The notes below the pieces were generated by a model. That model was not told where the DNA came from. It saw only the letters and a list, made by a program, of their open reading frames with translations, and ran no database searches. Shown one piece after another: positions 32,782 to 41,744 of a stretch of 64,000 nucleotides of DNA. The translations under genes and the position numbers were made by a program. Each line of letters opens with the position of its first letter. Positions within the stretch are counted from its first letter, which is position 1. The DNA lies in NCBI GenBank assembly GCA_907163375.1, contig CAJQUW010003464.1:186001-250000 (forward strand), read 5' to 3'. The stretch comes from Prostheceraeus crozeri (Eukaryota > Platyhelminthes > Polycladida > Euryleptidae).

Positions 32782-33559
32782 TCAGACAGAGAACAATTGT
32801 TCGATAACTCTGTCATGAATTTTTTTATCAATATTTATTTTAATGAAGCCATAATCTTTTGACCAAGCATTGCTACACGATTTTTTAAATTCATCTTTAT
32901 TTCTTACGCATAAATCTCTTAACAAATCACTTAAGTTTCTTGCATTTATTTCAAATAGTATAAATATATTTGCATTCTTTCTAATAACACTTCCATCTAA
33001 TGAATACATACTTTGTGTTAAATAAAAAACACCACCATTATTATGTCTACCTCTTGTGAAATAATTTCTCTGAACTGACTGATTTCTATCATTAACACAA
33101 TCATCAAAAATTACACAATGTTTCATTGTTTTATCTAGTTTACTAGGATCTTGCATATTACTACTATCATCTATTAATTGTATCTTTATATACTTATTTT
33201 TATTAGATTCTACTAACTGATTATTTTTTGCTGCTTCTTCACACCACGAACTTATTTCTTCTTCATCTTCAGATTTTTCATATTCTTTGAATAATGAAGC
33301 AATTGCTGTTTTTTTAAGATTATTTTCAAATCCATATTTTAAAAATTGATAGACGGGTTGTTCTGCTGTTGTTGTATAAATTATAAGATTGTTATAATCC
33401 AAAAAGTTGGGTGTCGTGAGAATTTTAAATAATAGATACGTTTTACCAAAACCTGATCTTCCACAAATAACTGACAAAACTTTATTAGATAAATTTGGAT
33501 GATGATTAAATTTTAGTTTTTTTATTTAATGGTAATTTTGTAAAAATTTCTTCTCTCAT
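32782..33559 (-). pseudogene. FtsK/HerA-type packaging ATPase, N-terminal frameshift
   Basis: The frame 33,477-32,782 (231 residues) begins at an internal Met. The true start is the ATG at 33,559, separated by a small indel in an A-rich run near 33,525 compared with B. The remaining part has Walker A GRSGFGKT and Walker B CVIFDDC. This is the A32-like virion DNA-packaging ATPase of Polintons. Loss of the N-terminal 25 or so residues may not abolish the core, since the Walker A lies just after the break. Confidence 0.85.
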
Positions 33560-33597
33560 TTTTTAATAAAAAATTTTTATTTTTAAGAAGAAGAAAA

Positions 33598-34386
33598 TTA
33601 AACTTCTCTAACCAAAAGATCTATCATAATCTCTTCACCTCCAAAATTTATTTCTTGTCCTTTCTCATCAGTGATTCTAATGTTAATGTTGTTAATAGTT
33701 TTTCTTGTAATAGGGAAATATATTAATGTTTGTGGAAATACATTTAATCTATAACCAATGGGTACAGTAAAAGCTGGAAAACTGAAAATTAAATTTGACA
33801 ATTTACCATTTATATATCCTCCTTCAATAATGTCACAATGTACAACAATTGAATTTATTTCATTTATTTTTGGAATCTTCTCACCTAAATGATAACCTTG
33901 ACTATAGGTTTGTTTATTAAATCCTAATAGCTTTGACAATGATCTATCATGATTAAAATCAACTTGATGATTTTCGTCTAAAGTAAGAGAAAATTTATTA
34001 ACTGCCGGTTCAACTGCAAAATGTAATTGTTTCTTATCTTTAAATGGTATACCTAAATGTCTCTTAATTTCAATTGATATTGATTCAACTTCGTAGGAAC
34101 CAGGAAGAAAAGTTAGTATTTTCCACGTTTTACCTTTATCAGTAGAATATCTAAATTGATCATTCACATCTTTGATAACGTTTTGAATAGTGTTAAATGT
34201 GGAGAAACTAGTCAATGCAATTTGATAATTTTTATTTTGTTCCAAATGTAGAATGGGTTCTAAATTACAAGTGTGTGATGAAGTAGTTGTCATAGTTTTT
34301 AACGTCGCACTAAATTTTGATGAACCCAAAATCTCTGTCAAATTTTCTAAATGATTATTAATTTTGTCTAAATCTGCTGAACACAT
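33598..34386 (-). CDS. 262-residue putative minor structural protein
   Basis: 262 residues, intact and almost identical to 39,654-40,442 in B. Mainly beta-rich: a segment LHLEQNKNYQIALTSFSTFN near 47-66, a RYST-W-PGSYEVE segment near 98-120, and repeated short strands to the end. It lies next to the packaging ATPase, where Mavericks often carry the minor capsid (penton-like) gene. The pattern 'nYqiALtsFstfN' is familiar to me from Maverick proteins of unknown function. The penton-like, single jelly-roll assignment is a guess from position and strand content. It is intact in both copies while neighbours are broken. Confidence 0.55.
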   Translation of the reverse strand: MCSADLDKINNHLENLTEILGSSKFSATLKTMTTTSSHTCNLEPILHLEQNKNYQIALTSFSTFNTIQNVIKDVNDQFRYSTDKGKTWKILTFLPGSYEVESISIEIKRHLGIPFKDKKQLHFAVEPAVNKFSLTLDENHQVDFNHDRSLSKLLGFNKQTYSQGYHLGEKIPKINEINSIVVHCDIIEGGYINGKLSNLIFSFPAFTVPIGYRLNVFPQTLIYFPITRKTINNINIRITDEKGQEINFGGEEIMIDLLVREV

Positions 34387-34428
34387 TTTTTAGTTAAAAT
34401 TTTGAATAAATATTTTTTTATAAAAAAA

Positions 34429-35244
34429 TTAGAAACAACATATTTCAGCTATACTTTTATAATCCTCTTCATTTAGAATCTTCATTTCTGACAGTCTTTT
34501 CAATAAAGCATGAATTTCACTGAAACTAGAATTATGTCCTTCTTTTATTGCAGATATTAAAATATTTAATCAATTTAGTAATTCTTGTGGATCATCTAGT
34601 AAGAATACAGTTGTTTCTGTTTTAAAACCTTTTCCTACTTTAATTCCCGTTGATAATAAATTTTCTAATTGTTTATAACTTCTAAGAGATTTTACTGCAC
34701 CAACTCTATCTAACATAGCTTTATATTTTATGAGATCTTCTACAGCATAAGTATTTAAATCTGCTCCTCTTAAAAGATCAACAAAATTTCTATCCAAACT
34801 AAAAGGAGATTTATCTGGTGAAAAAATTAAACCTCGAAAAGGTTGTGGAAATATTTCTTTTTGTCCGAGATAAAATCTAGGTATTGTTTTTCCATCTATA
34901 AATGAAATAGAATGCTCAAATTGCATAGATTTTGGTAATTTCTTATTAATATTTGATTCCAGTAAACCATAGTCATCTAATATAGTTTTGTGTGCTGGAT
35001 CTGTTATATTAATTTGTTTATCATTATTTGTAAGTTCTTTTTCAAGAGTTTTAAATGGTTCCATGGTTTTTTCAAAATCAGTTTTTACTTGCTCGGCTTG
35101 TTGCATTTTTTCAAACATATCAGATTGAATACCAGCTTTTATCATTCTATGCTGAAGATGATTTTCTTTCATAACATTTCTTTGTTTTATTAACTCTTCT
35201 AATTGTTTAATTCTTTTAAAATTATCAGCTCTAATTTTATCCAT
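34429..35244 (-). pseudogene. coiled-coil Maverick protein, unknown function
   Basis: 224 residues to a TGA at 34,570, where B has AGA; the frame continues about 46 codons to 34,429. Residues 1-75 are a charged coiled coil. Residues about 106-195 form the best conserved part (SISFIDGK, PRFYLGQKEIFPQPFRGL, DLLRGADL, AVEDLIKYKAMLD). Family unknown. The copy in B has lost the coiled-coil half. Confidence 0.65.
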
Positions 35245-35440
35245 TTTTTATATTGTATTTTTATATTATGTTTTATCCATTTTTAAAATATAATATTTGA
35301 ATTTTGTGGTACCATTGGAATACAACAAAACATTTTACTGAACAAATTATTTTTTTATTGCTTTGGCGTGTGACATCTTTTCGTTTTAAGTTTTGTTTAA
35401 TAAAGTTTTGCCTAATTTTCGCTTTAAGTTTTTAGCTCTT

Positions 35441-36091
35441 CTAAAAAATTTTATCATTTTCTTCATTAGAAATTTTACCATCACTAGAAATTTTGCCATC
35501 CTGTTTATTCTTGTCATGAACTTTTTCTGACTGTAATTGAAATGATATTTGATTTGCTTCATTAGCCATTTGATCAAATTTTTCAATCTCATCTAACGTA
35601 ATAACATTATCATCACACACTCTTTGAAAGTAGTAATGCAATTTGTCATAGACTTCTTTAATATGTAAATCCTTAGTTTTTAATGATTTTCGTTTCTTAG
35701 TAATTAAAGATTTATCTAACATTGTAACAAGCGAAGTTGTAAAAACACCCGTACCTGTTAAAGCTGTAGGAACTACTGGAATTATTAAAACACCTGAAGA
35801 TATAACAATTGAAAGAGCGCCTAAAGAAACTGTTAAGAATATTCCAATGCCTTGTGTTACATTCTTAACTTTAGACCATCTCTTTCTTAATTTATCATAA
35901 TGCTCTAATCTTAATAATAATTGAGATTCCTTATCTTTCATATACCTAACTCTATCCTTGTGTTTTTCTCTATTCAATTCAGTTATTTTTAATTGTGATA
36001 ACGAAGGATATATTCTCGTCGCTGTCGAAGTTTCTTCCATTTTCGTCGTCGCCGTCCCCATTGAGGTTTCTTCCATTTCTGAGGTTTCCAT
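35441..36091 (-). CDS. two-segment membrane protein of Maverick
   Basis: 216 residues, intact. A Thr/Glu-rich N-terminus is followed by a basic helical region (HYDKLRKRW near 64-72) and two adjacent hydrophobic segments (about 81-106 and 108-124: GIFLTVSLGALSIVISSG, then PVVPTALTGTGVF). A KKRKS-type basic patch and an acidic helical tail complete it. Similar membrane proteins with a 'HY-x-K-x-x-K-W' start are found in other animal Mavericks, function unknown. Its 5' third lies inside the right terminal repeat, so a truncated copy exists at 21,181. Confidence 0.7.
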   Translation of the reverse strand: METSEMEETSMGTATTKMEETSTATRIYPSLSQLKITELNREKHKDRVRYMKDKESQLLLRLEHYDKLRKRWSKVKNVTQGIGIFLTVSLGALSIVISSGVLIIPVVPTALTGTGVFTTSLVTMLDKSLITKKRKSLKTKDLHIKEVYDKLHYYFQRVCDDNVITLDEIEKFDQMANEANQISFQLQSEKVHDKNKQDGKISSDGKISNEENDKIF

Positions 36092-36439
36092 TTTTAAAGA
36101 AATATTTTGAATACAATCTTCTGGTATATTAAGACTATGCGCAATTCTTAGACAACTTAAATTTTCATCTGCCTAAATTTTCGACCACGCGATATTTTTT
36201 AGATTACGTGATATTTTGAGACAACTTAAATTTTCGGCCACGTGATATTTTGAGACAACTTAAATTTTCGATTACGTGATATTTTTCGGACTGCCTAAAT
36301 TTTCGAAATTTGTCACTACCTAAATTTTTGAAATTTGGAGACTACCTAAATTTTTGAAAATCTCGCAAGGTGTGACATCCGGTGCGAGCGAAGCGAAGTG
36401 AAGCGAAGCGACGCGCCGGATATCATACCCTATACTACT
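35841..36439 (-). repeat. Maverick A right terminal inverted repeat
   Basis: About 600 bp, inverted copy of 20,780-21,431, with fewer internal subrepeats. Its outer hairpin is at 36,369-36,429. Confidence 0.93.
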
Positions 36440-36445
36440 AGGAAG

Positions 36446-37150
36446 AGCCAAAGTTTTAATGATGTTGTACTTAAATTAAGAAATGATTAATTTCAGTTGC
36501 CATTCGGCAACCATCATCAGATAGAAGGAATTAAACATAGACTGCAGTTTTCTGCAAGAGATTTTTCTTCTCATTCTTGCTAATGCATTTTTCCATTCAA
36601 GCAATCTTTCCAATTCTGGCCATCACTTTTGTTGATGCTCCATCTTCAGCATAATCTCCATCTCTTGACAACGATATCGCTCCTCGCACTGAAAAGTTGA
36701 CTTTTTAATCTTTGTGAATATAGTTATTACATTTCCAATGATATCGATCTCATCAGCAAATCGCAAGTTGCTAATTCGGATCCACCACAGGTAATATCAT
36801 TCAGCCGTTCATCAAAAGCGTCTGTCGTGATGCATTCTAGAAAGAGATTAAACGACGATGGAGAGAGTATGTATCCGTACCTGACTCCTACATTAGAGGA
36901 AAACCAGCTGCTGTAGTCATGATTGAGACGAACTTCACTTTTTGCAGTCTAATGCAGATATCTAATCAGTGCAATGATGTCCTTTCCTATTCTGTGTTTC
37001 GCACGATATGCCGAACCCTTCGTGCCAGAAGCGGTCAAACGCCTTTTTAAATCGATGAAATTCAAAAAGACACATTGCGTAGCACTAATTCTCAGCAGCA
37101 TATATTCCGTAGTACGATATTTCAGATTCCGTAGCACTAGTTCGCTTGTA
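36446..37150 (-). pseudogene. LINE reverse transcriptase fragment
   Basis: Minus-strand translation in several frames gives LNFIDLKR (about 37,080) and RAKHRIGKDIIALIRYLH (about 37,005-36,950). Then follow a piece resembling LSPLLFNLFLE as LS-x3-FNLFLECI (about 36,850) and NLRFADEIDIIGNV (about 36,780-36,735), equivalent to the catalytic F/YADD box. Order and spacing fit a non-LTR reverse transcriptase. Asp-Glu replaces Asp-Asp and there are many frame changes, so it is dead. Confidence 0.7.
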
Positions 37151-38029
37151 TTCGGAGTAGTAGAGTGTCATTGCAGTTCTATTGCTAGCCTCCTGTATCC
37201 ACTTGCCATTTGTTCACTATTACCATTATCCACTTTCCATTATCCACCAGGTGTAGTCTTAGTTAGAGTGTAGCATTGGTTAAATTGTAATCGGTGTAGT
37301 AGTGTCATTGCACGTGTATTGTTTACAGGGTTAGCCGGTAATTTTACCACCTGGTAAAAACCGATAAAAACCTGGTAAAAACCACCAGCTTTTGTCACCA
37401 TTTTTCGGCAAAAACTGGCAAAAACTGGCTAAAACTATTTTTCCAGCATTACTACTAAAGTTTTTTGGGTACATACAATATAAGGGATCATCGTCACTCC
37501 TTACTTTATTGATGAACGTTAGTCGCAATAAGTTCACTTTACTTTTTCATCATTCGATAAACATTTAGGCCTGCATTTTCACAATTCAAACCTATCAATA
37601 TCGCAATCATTCATCGCAATATTTCAATCAAGAATATGTTCCATGTATAGGTGTAAGAATATGAATTATTATAAAAAATATTGTTATAAAGCTGTTGTGC
37701 ATTACTCTTCTAAGTGTGCACGCATTTTGTTGCTTTACGAATTTCATTCATTGTATGATGCAACAGACGTCCATGCTGGAAGGAAATCATTTGGCTCTAT
37801 ATAAAAGATCAAAAACAGGCATTCCATGAAGCTAGAAGGGTAGGAAAATGTAGAAATCTGGCCCCGGATTTCTACGATTAACCTCCCTGCTGATCTCATA
37901 GATTGGCTTGTCTTCTAAATCTGTGGCAAATGTCCCACACCCATTGTGATTACAAGAATATTACTATGAAATTTATCCTGCACTCCCAGAAGGACTAGAT
38001 AAAAATTTTGCCCCTCAACATTTTTCTTG
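37151..38029. other. no gene; GGTAAAAACC-type minisatellite
   Basis: At 37,335-37,440 short units GGTAAAAACC and GGCAAAAACT alternate. The same kind of block occurs in inverted orientation at 54,130-54,225. Otherwise AT-rich DNA without a supported frame. Confidence 0.55.
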
Positions 38030-38659
38030 TCACTGCTATTCCACGGCAGAGTACTGTTCGCCGGTGTGGAAAGACTCTCGCCACTGTGCTTCCATCGACA
38101 CGCAACTGAACCAATCCATGAGAACAATAACTGGAGCGATCAGGAGTACTCAAACTGAGTGGCTTCCAGTTCTCTGCAACATTCCTCTACCAGCTATCCG
38201 CCGTATGACAGCGACGGCGCACCTGTTGCAGAAAGTCCAGGCGATCCCGACCTTGCCGCTGAACGATGACCTCAACAATCCGCCGCGCCTGCGCCTGCGG
38301 TCACGCCATCCGGTATGGCGCAACAGACCGCCAGCAACCTATGATCCCGCTCAAGCCTGGTGTGAGGGGTGTCAGAAGTGCGAGGTCCACAACAAATCGC
38401 TGATTGACGATCCAACAACTAAAGTCCCGGGCTTTGACCTCCCCCGGGCCAAGTGGACACTCCTCAACCGGCTGAGGACGAACGTCGGGCCATGTCGCAG
38501 CTCCCTGCACCGCTGGGGTGCTCGTCAATCCCCGCTGTGCGACTGTGGTCAGACTCAGACTATGGCACATATCGTGAAGGACTGCCCTGTCACAGCTCTT
38601 CGTGACGGCATCGGCGCTCTGCACTCTGCCTCTGAAGTGGCCAGTACTTGGCTGTCTAG
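38030..38659 (+). pseudogene. C-terminal part of a LINE ORF2, interrupted by Maverick B
   Basis: The plus-strand frame starts with AEYCSPVWKDS (about 38,047) and continues through LNRLRTNVGPC to a C-terminal zinc-type pattern CDCGQTQTMAHIVKDCP (38,539-38,589). This is the usual end of CR1/RTE-like LINE proteins. The segment is GC-richer than its surroundings. About 25 codons after the zinc pattern it is cut by the left end of Maverick B. The 3' remainder resumes after the target duplication at 52,985. The upstream RT domain is absent, so the LINE was 5'-truncated. Confidence 0.85.
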
Positions 38660-39007
38660 AGTAGTATATAGTGTGACATCCGGCGCGACGCTTCGCTTTG
38701 CTTCGCTTCGCTTGCGCCGGATGTCACACTTTTGCGGGTTTTTTCAAAAAATCAAAATTTCAAAAATTTCAAAAATTTAGGTAGACTTCAAATTTCACGT
38801 GGCCGAAGGCCGAAGGCCGAAGGGCGAAAATTTAAGCGTTTTTAAAAATACCCAATTTTCAAATTTTTCAAAATCTCAAAATTTGAGAATTACAATTTTC
38901 ACCCTTAAAATCATGACCGTTCCAGGACACCGAAAAAATCATAGAAGTTGTGAATCTCAAATTTGAGAATTACAATTTTCTCGCTTAAATCATGATCGTT
39001 CCAGGAC
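38660..39007 (+). repeat. Maverick B left terminal inverted repeat
   Basis: About 350 bp, inverted copy of 52,609-52,984. Outer hairpin at 38,671-38,729, then CACGTGGCCGAAGGCCGAAGG and two copies of a TTTGAGAATTACAATTTTC block followed by the CGTTCCAGGAC segment. Confidence 0.93.
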
Positions 39008-39084
39008 TTATGGATTACTATGGATGACTGTTAGATGACTATGGATTACTAGAATCAAACATTAATAAGAAATTACCAAAATCT

Positions 39085-39596
39085 ATGCAATTTGAACATT
39101 CTATTTCATTTATAGATGGAAAAATAATACCTAGATTTTATCTCGGACAAAAAGAAATATTTCCACAACCTTTTCGAGGTTTAATTTTTTCACCAGATAA
39201 ATCGCCTTTTAATTTAGATAGAAATTTTGTTAATCTTTTAAGAGGAGCAGATTTAAATAATTATGCTGTAGAAGATCTTATAAAATATAAAGCTATGTTA
39301 GATAGAGTTGGTGCAGTAAAATCTCTAAAACGTTATAAACAATTAGAAAATTTATTATCAACGGGAGTTAAAGTATGAAAGGTTTATCTGAAAAACAGAA
39401 AACTGAAACAACTGTATTTTTACCAGATGATCCACAAGAATTACTAAATAGATTAAATATTTTAATATCTGCAATAAAAGAAGGACATAATTCTAGTTTC
39501 AATGAAATTCATGCTATATTGAAAAGACTGTTAGAAAAGAAGATTCTAAATGAAGAGGATTATAAAAGTGTAGCTGAAATATGTTGTTGTTTTTAA
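39085..39596 (+). pseudogene. C-terminal half of the coiled-coil Maverick protein
   Basis: Corresponds to residues about 106-270 of the gene at 34,429-35,244. The first frame (39,085-39,378) ends TGVKV and the rest (39,375-39,596) is in another frame after a small insertion. The N-terminal coiled coil is missing because of the deletion joining the TIR to this gene. The segment just before it (39,010-39,060) has a short ATGGATTACTATGGATGACT duplication, a possible scar of the deletion. Confidence 0.75.
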
Positions 39597-39653
39597 TTTT
39601 TTATAAAAAAAATATTTCATAAAAAAATATTTATTTAAAATTTTAACTAAAAA

Positions 39654-40442
39654 ATGTGTTCAGCAGATTTAGACAAAATTAATAATCATTTAGAAAATTT
39701 GACAGAGATTTTGGGTTCATCAAAATTTAGTACGACGTTAAAAATTATAACAACTACTTCATCACACACTTGTAATTTAGAACCCATTCTACATTTAGAA
39801 CAAAATAAAAATTATCAAATTGCATTGACTAGTTTCTCCACATTTAACACTATTCAAAATGTTATAAAAGATGTGAATGATCAATTTAGATATTCTACTG
39901 ATAAAGGCAAAACATGGAAAATATTAACTTTTCTTCCTGGTTCTTACGAAGTTGAATCAATATCAAATGAAATTAAGAGACATTTAGGTATACCATTTAA
40001 AGATAAGAAACAATTACATTTTGCAGTTGAACCGGCAGTTAATAAATTTTCTCTTACTTTAGACGAAAATCATCAAGTTGATTTTAATCATGATAGATCA
40101 TTGTCAAAGCTATTAGGATTTAATAAACAAACCTATAGTCAAGGTTATCATTTAGGTGAGAAGATTCCAAAAATAACTGAAATAAATTCAATTGTTGTAC
40201 ATTGTGACATTATTGAAGGAGGATATATAAATGGTAAATTGTCAAATTTAATTTTCAGTTTTCCAGCTTTTACTGTACCCATTGGTTATAGATTAAATGT
40301 ATTTCCCCAAACATTAATATATTTCCCTATTACAAGAAAAACTATTAACAACATTAACATTAGAATCACTGATGAAAAAGGACAAGAAATAAATGTTGGA
40401 GGTGAAGAGATTATGATAGATCTTTTGGTTCGAGAGGTATAA
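39654..40442 (+). CDS. 262-residue putative minor structural protein
   Basis: 262 residues, intact, differing from 33,598-34,386 at only about nine positions. See that entry for its beta-rich pattern. After its stop codon, B carries a 27-base insertion containing CCTACGCGAAGCTAGAG that duplicates the GAGAGGT/GAGAAGT end of the gene without altering the protein. ATPase follows 87 bases downstream on the same strand. Confidence 0.55.
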   Translation: MCSADLDKINNHLENLTEILGSSKFSTTLKIITTTSSHTCNLEPILHLEQNKNYQIALTSFSTFNTIQNVIKDVNDQFRYSTDKGKTWKILTFLPGSYEVESISNEIKRHLGIPFKDKKQLHFAVEPAVNKFSLTLDENHQVDFNHDRSLSKLLGFNKQTYSQGYHLGEKIPKITEINSIVVHCDIIEGGYINGKLSNLIFSFPAFTVPIGYRLNVFPQTLIYFPITRKTINNINIRITDEKGQEINVGGEEIMIDLLVREV

Positions 40443-40529
40443 ACTCCTACGCGAAGCTAGAGAAGTCTAATATTCTTCTTCTTCTTTAGAAACAAAAGAT
40501 TAAAAAAAATAAAATTTTTTTATTAAAAA

Positions 40530-41297
40530 ATGAGTGAACTTTTCCCATTAAATAAAAAAAAACTTAAATTTAATCATCATCCAAATTTATCTAATAAAGT
40601 TTTGTCAGTTATTTGTGGAAGATCAGGTTTTGGTAAAACGTATCTATTATTTAAAATTCTCACGACACCCAACTTTTTGGATTATAACAATCTTATAATT
40701 TATACAACAACGGCAGAACAACCCGTCTATCAATTTTTAAAATATGGATTTGAAAATAATCTTAAAAAAACAGCAATTGCTTCATTATTCAAAGAATATG
40801 AAAAATCTGAAGATGAAGAAGAAATAAGTTCGTGGTGTGAAGAAGCAGCAAAAAATAATCAGTTAGTAGAATCTAATAAAAATAAGTATATAAAGATACA
40901 ATTAATAGATGATAGTGGTAATATGCAAGATCCTAGTAAACTAGATAAAACAATGAAACATTGTGTAATTTTTGATGATTGTGTTAATGATAGAAATCAG
41001 TCAGTTCAGAGAAATTATTTCACAAGAGGTAGACATAATAACTGTAGTGTTTTTTATTTAACACAAAGTATGTATTTATTAGACGGAAGTGTTATTAGAA
41101 AGAATGCAAATATATTTATACTATTTGAAATAAATGCAAGAAACTTAAGTGATTTGTTAAGAGATTTATGCGTAAGAAATAAAGATGAATTTAAACAATC
41201 GTGTAACAATGCTTGGTCAAAAGATTATGGATTTATCACAATTAATATTGATAAAAAAATTCATGAAAGAGTTATAGAAAATATTTTCGCGGAGTGA
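40530..41297 (+). CDS. FtsK/HerA-type packaging ATPase
   Basis: 255 residues, intact. Walker A GRSGFGKT is at residues 30-37 and Walker B CVIFDDC at 145-151. A TQSMYLL segment near 185 sits where the sensor Gln lies in A32-like ATPases. It is expected to pump the element genome into capsids. The C-terminus is followed by a short tandem duplication (GGAGTGACCGAACGGAGTGA) that is absent in A and changes the last codons. Confidence 0.88.
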   Translation: MSELFPLNKKKLKFNHHPNLSNKVLSVICGRSGFGKTYLLFKILTTPNFLDYNNLIIYTTTAEQPVYQFLKYGFENNLKKTAIASLFKEYEKSEDEEEISSWCEEAAKNNQLVESNKNKYIKIQLIDDSGNMQDPSKLDKTMKHCVIFDDCVNDRNQSVQRNYFTRGRHNNCSVFYLTQSMYLLDGSVIRKNANIFILFEINARNLSDLLRDLCVRNKDEFKQSCNNAWSKDYGFITINIDKKIHERVIENIFAE

Positions 41298-41366
41298 AAG
41301 TCGATAGAAAATATTTTCGCGGAGTGACCGAACGGAGTGACCGAATAATTTTTTCTTATAAATTTT

Positions 41367-41696
41367 TTGTTAATAAAAATAAAAAAAAATATTTTGGATG
41401 TTTACAAGATAGAGCATGTACCAGTTTTAAAAGATTATCGTCATCCTACAAATCCTGTAAATTCGAAGAAAGAAGTTAGATTTTATTATCATCATAAATA
41501 CGTAGCGCTCGTTACAGATTATAAAACAAAACATGGTATTAAACCGTGTGTTAAAACAAAAGACTTTCCACTTTGTTTGAGAAGTTTCCGAGTATTTTTG
41601 GCGTATAATAATTTATGGTGGTTGGTTAAGAAAGAACATTTAACAACACATGAATTAGAAACATTACATCAATTACATATTCCTGTGTATATGTAA
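41367..41696 (+). CDS. about 100-residue Maverick protein, unknown function
   Basis: 109 residues. The counterpart in A (32,412-32,717) starts eight residues later, so the N-terminal extension here may be an artefact of the open frame. Conserved in both: YRHPTNPVNS, CLRSFR, NNLWWLVKKE. Not recognised. Confidence 0.55.
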   Translation: MLIKIKKNILDVYKIEHVPVLKDYRHPTNPVNSKKEVRFYYHHKYVALVTDYKTKHGIKPCVKTKDFPLCLRSFRVFLAYNNLWWLVKKEHLTTHELETLHQLHIPVYM

Positions 41697-41744
41697 AAAC
41701 GGAACCGAAGTTCTATGTAAAAATTCATTTTTCTTTTAAAAAAT

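Larger units (their letters stand above)
20780..36439 (-). mobile_element. Maverick/Polinton element A (15.7 kb)
   Basis: A virus-like DNA transposon with long terminal inverted repeats. Outer ends read AGYAGTATA, matching the AGT ends known for Polintons. The flanks ATGAAG (20,774-20,779) and AGGAAG (36,440-36,445) are a 6-bp target duplication with one mismatch. Gene content: membrane protein, coiled-coil protein, putative minor structural protein, packaging ATPase, DNA polymerase B with intein, fibre-like protein, major-capsid-like protein, PLA2-integrase and adenain-like protease. Most of it is on the minus strand, with the protease convergent on plus. Many genes are broken, so the copy is not autonomous. 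Element B has the same order. Confidence 0.95.

Noticed and set aside
27824-34570. Possible recoding of TGA in Maverick A, since several lesions are AGA or TGG changed to TGA
   Set aside because: Other lesions in the same element are TAA and TAG (for AAA, GAA and TAT) and single-base indels. The pattern is ordinary decay rather than a reassigned codon.
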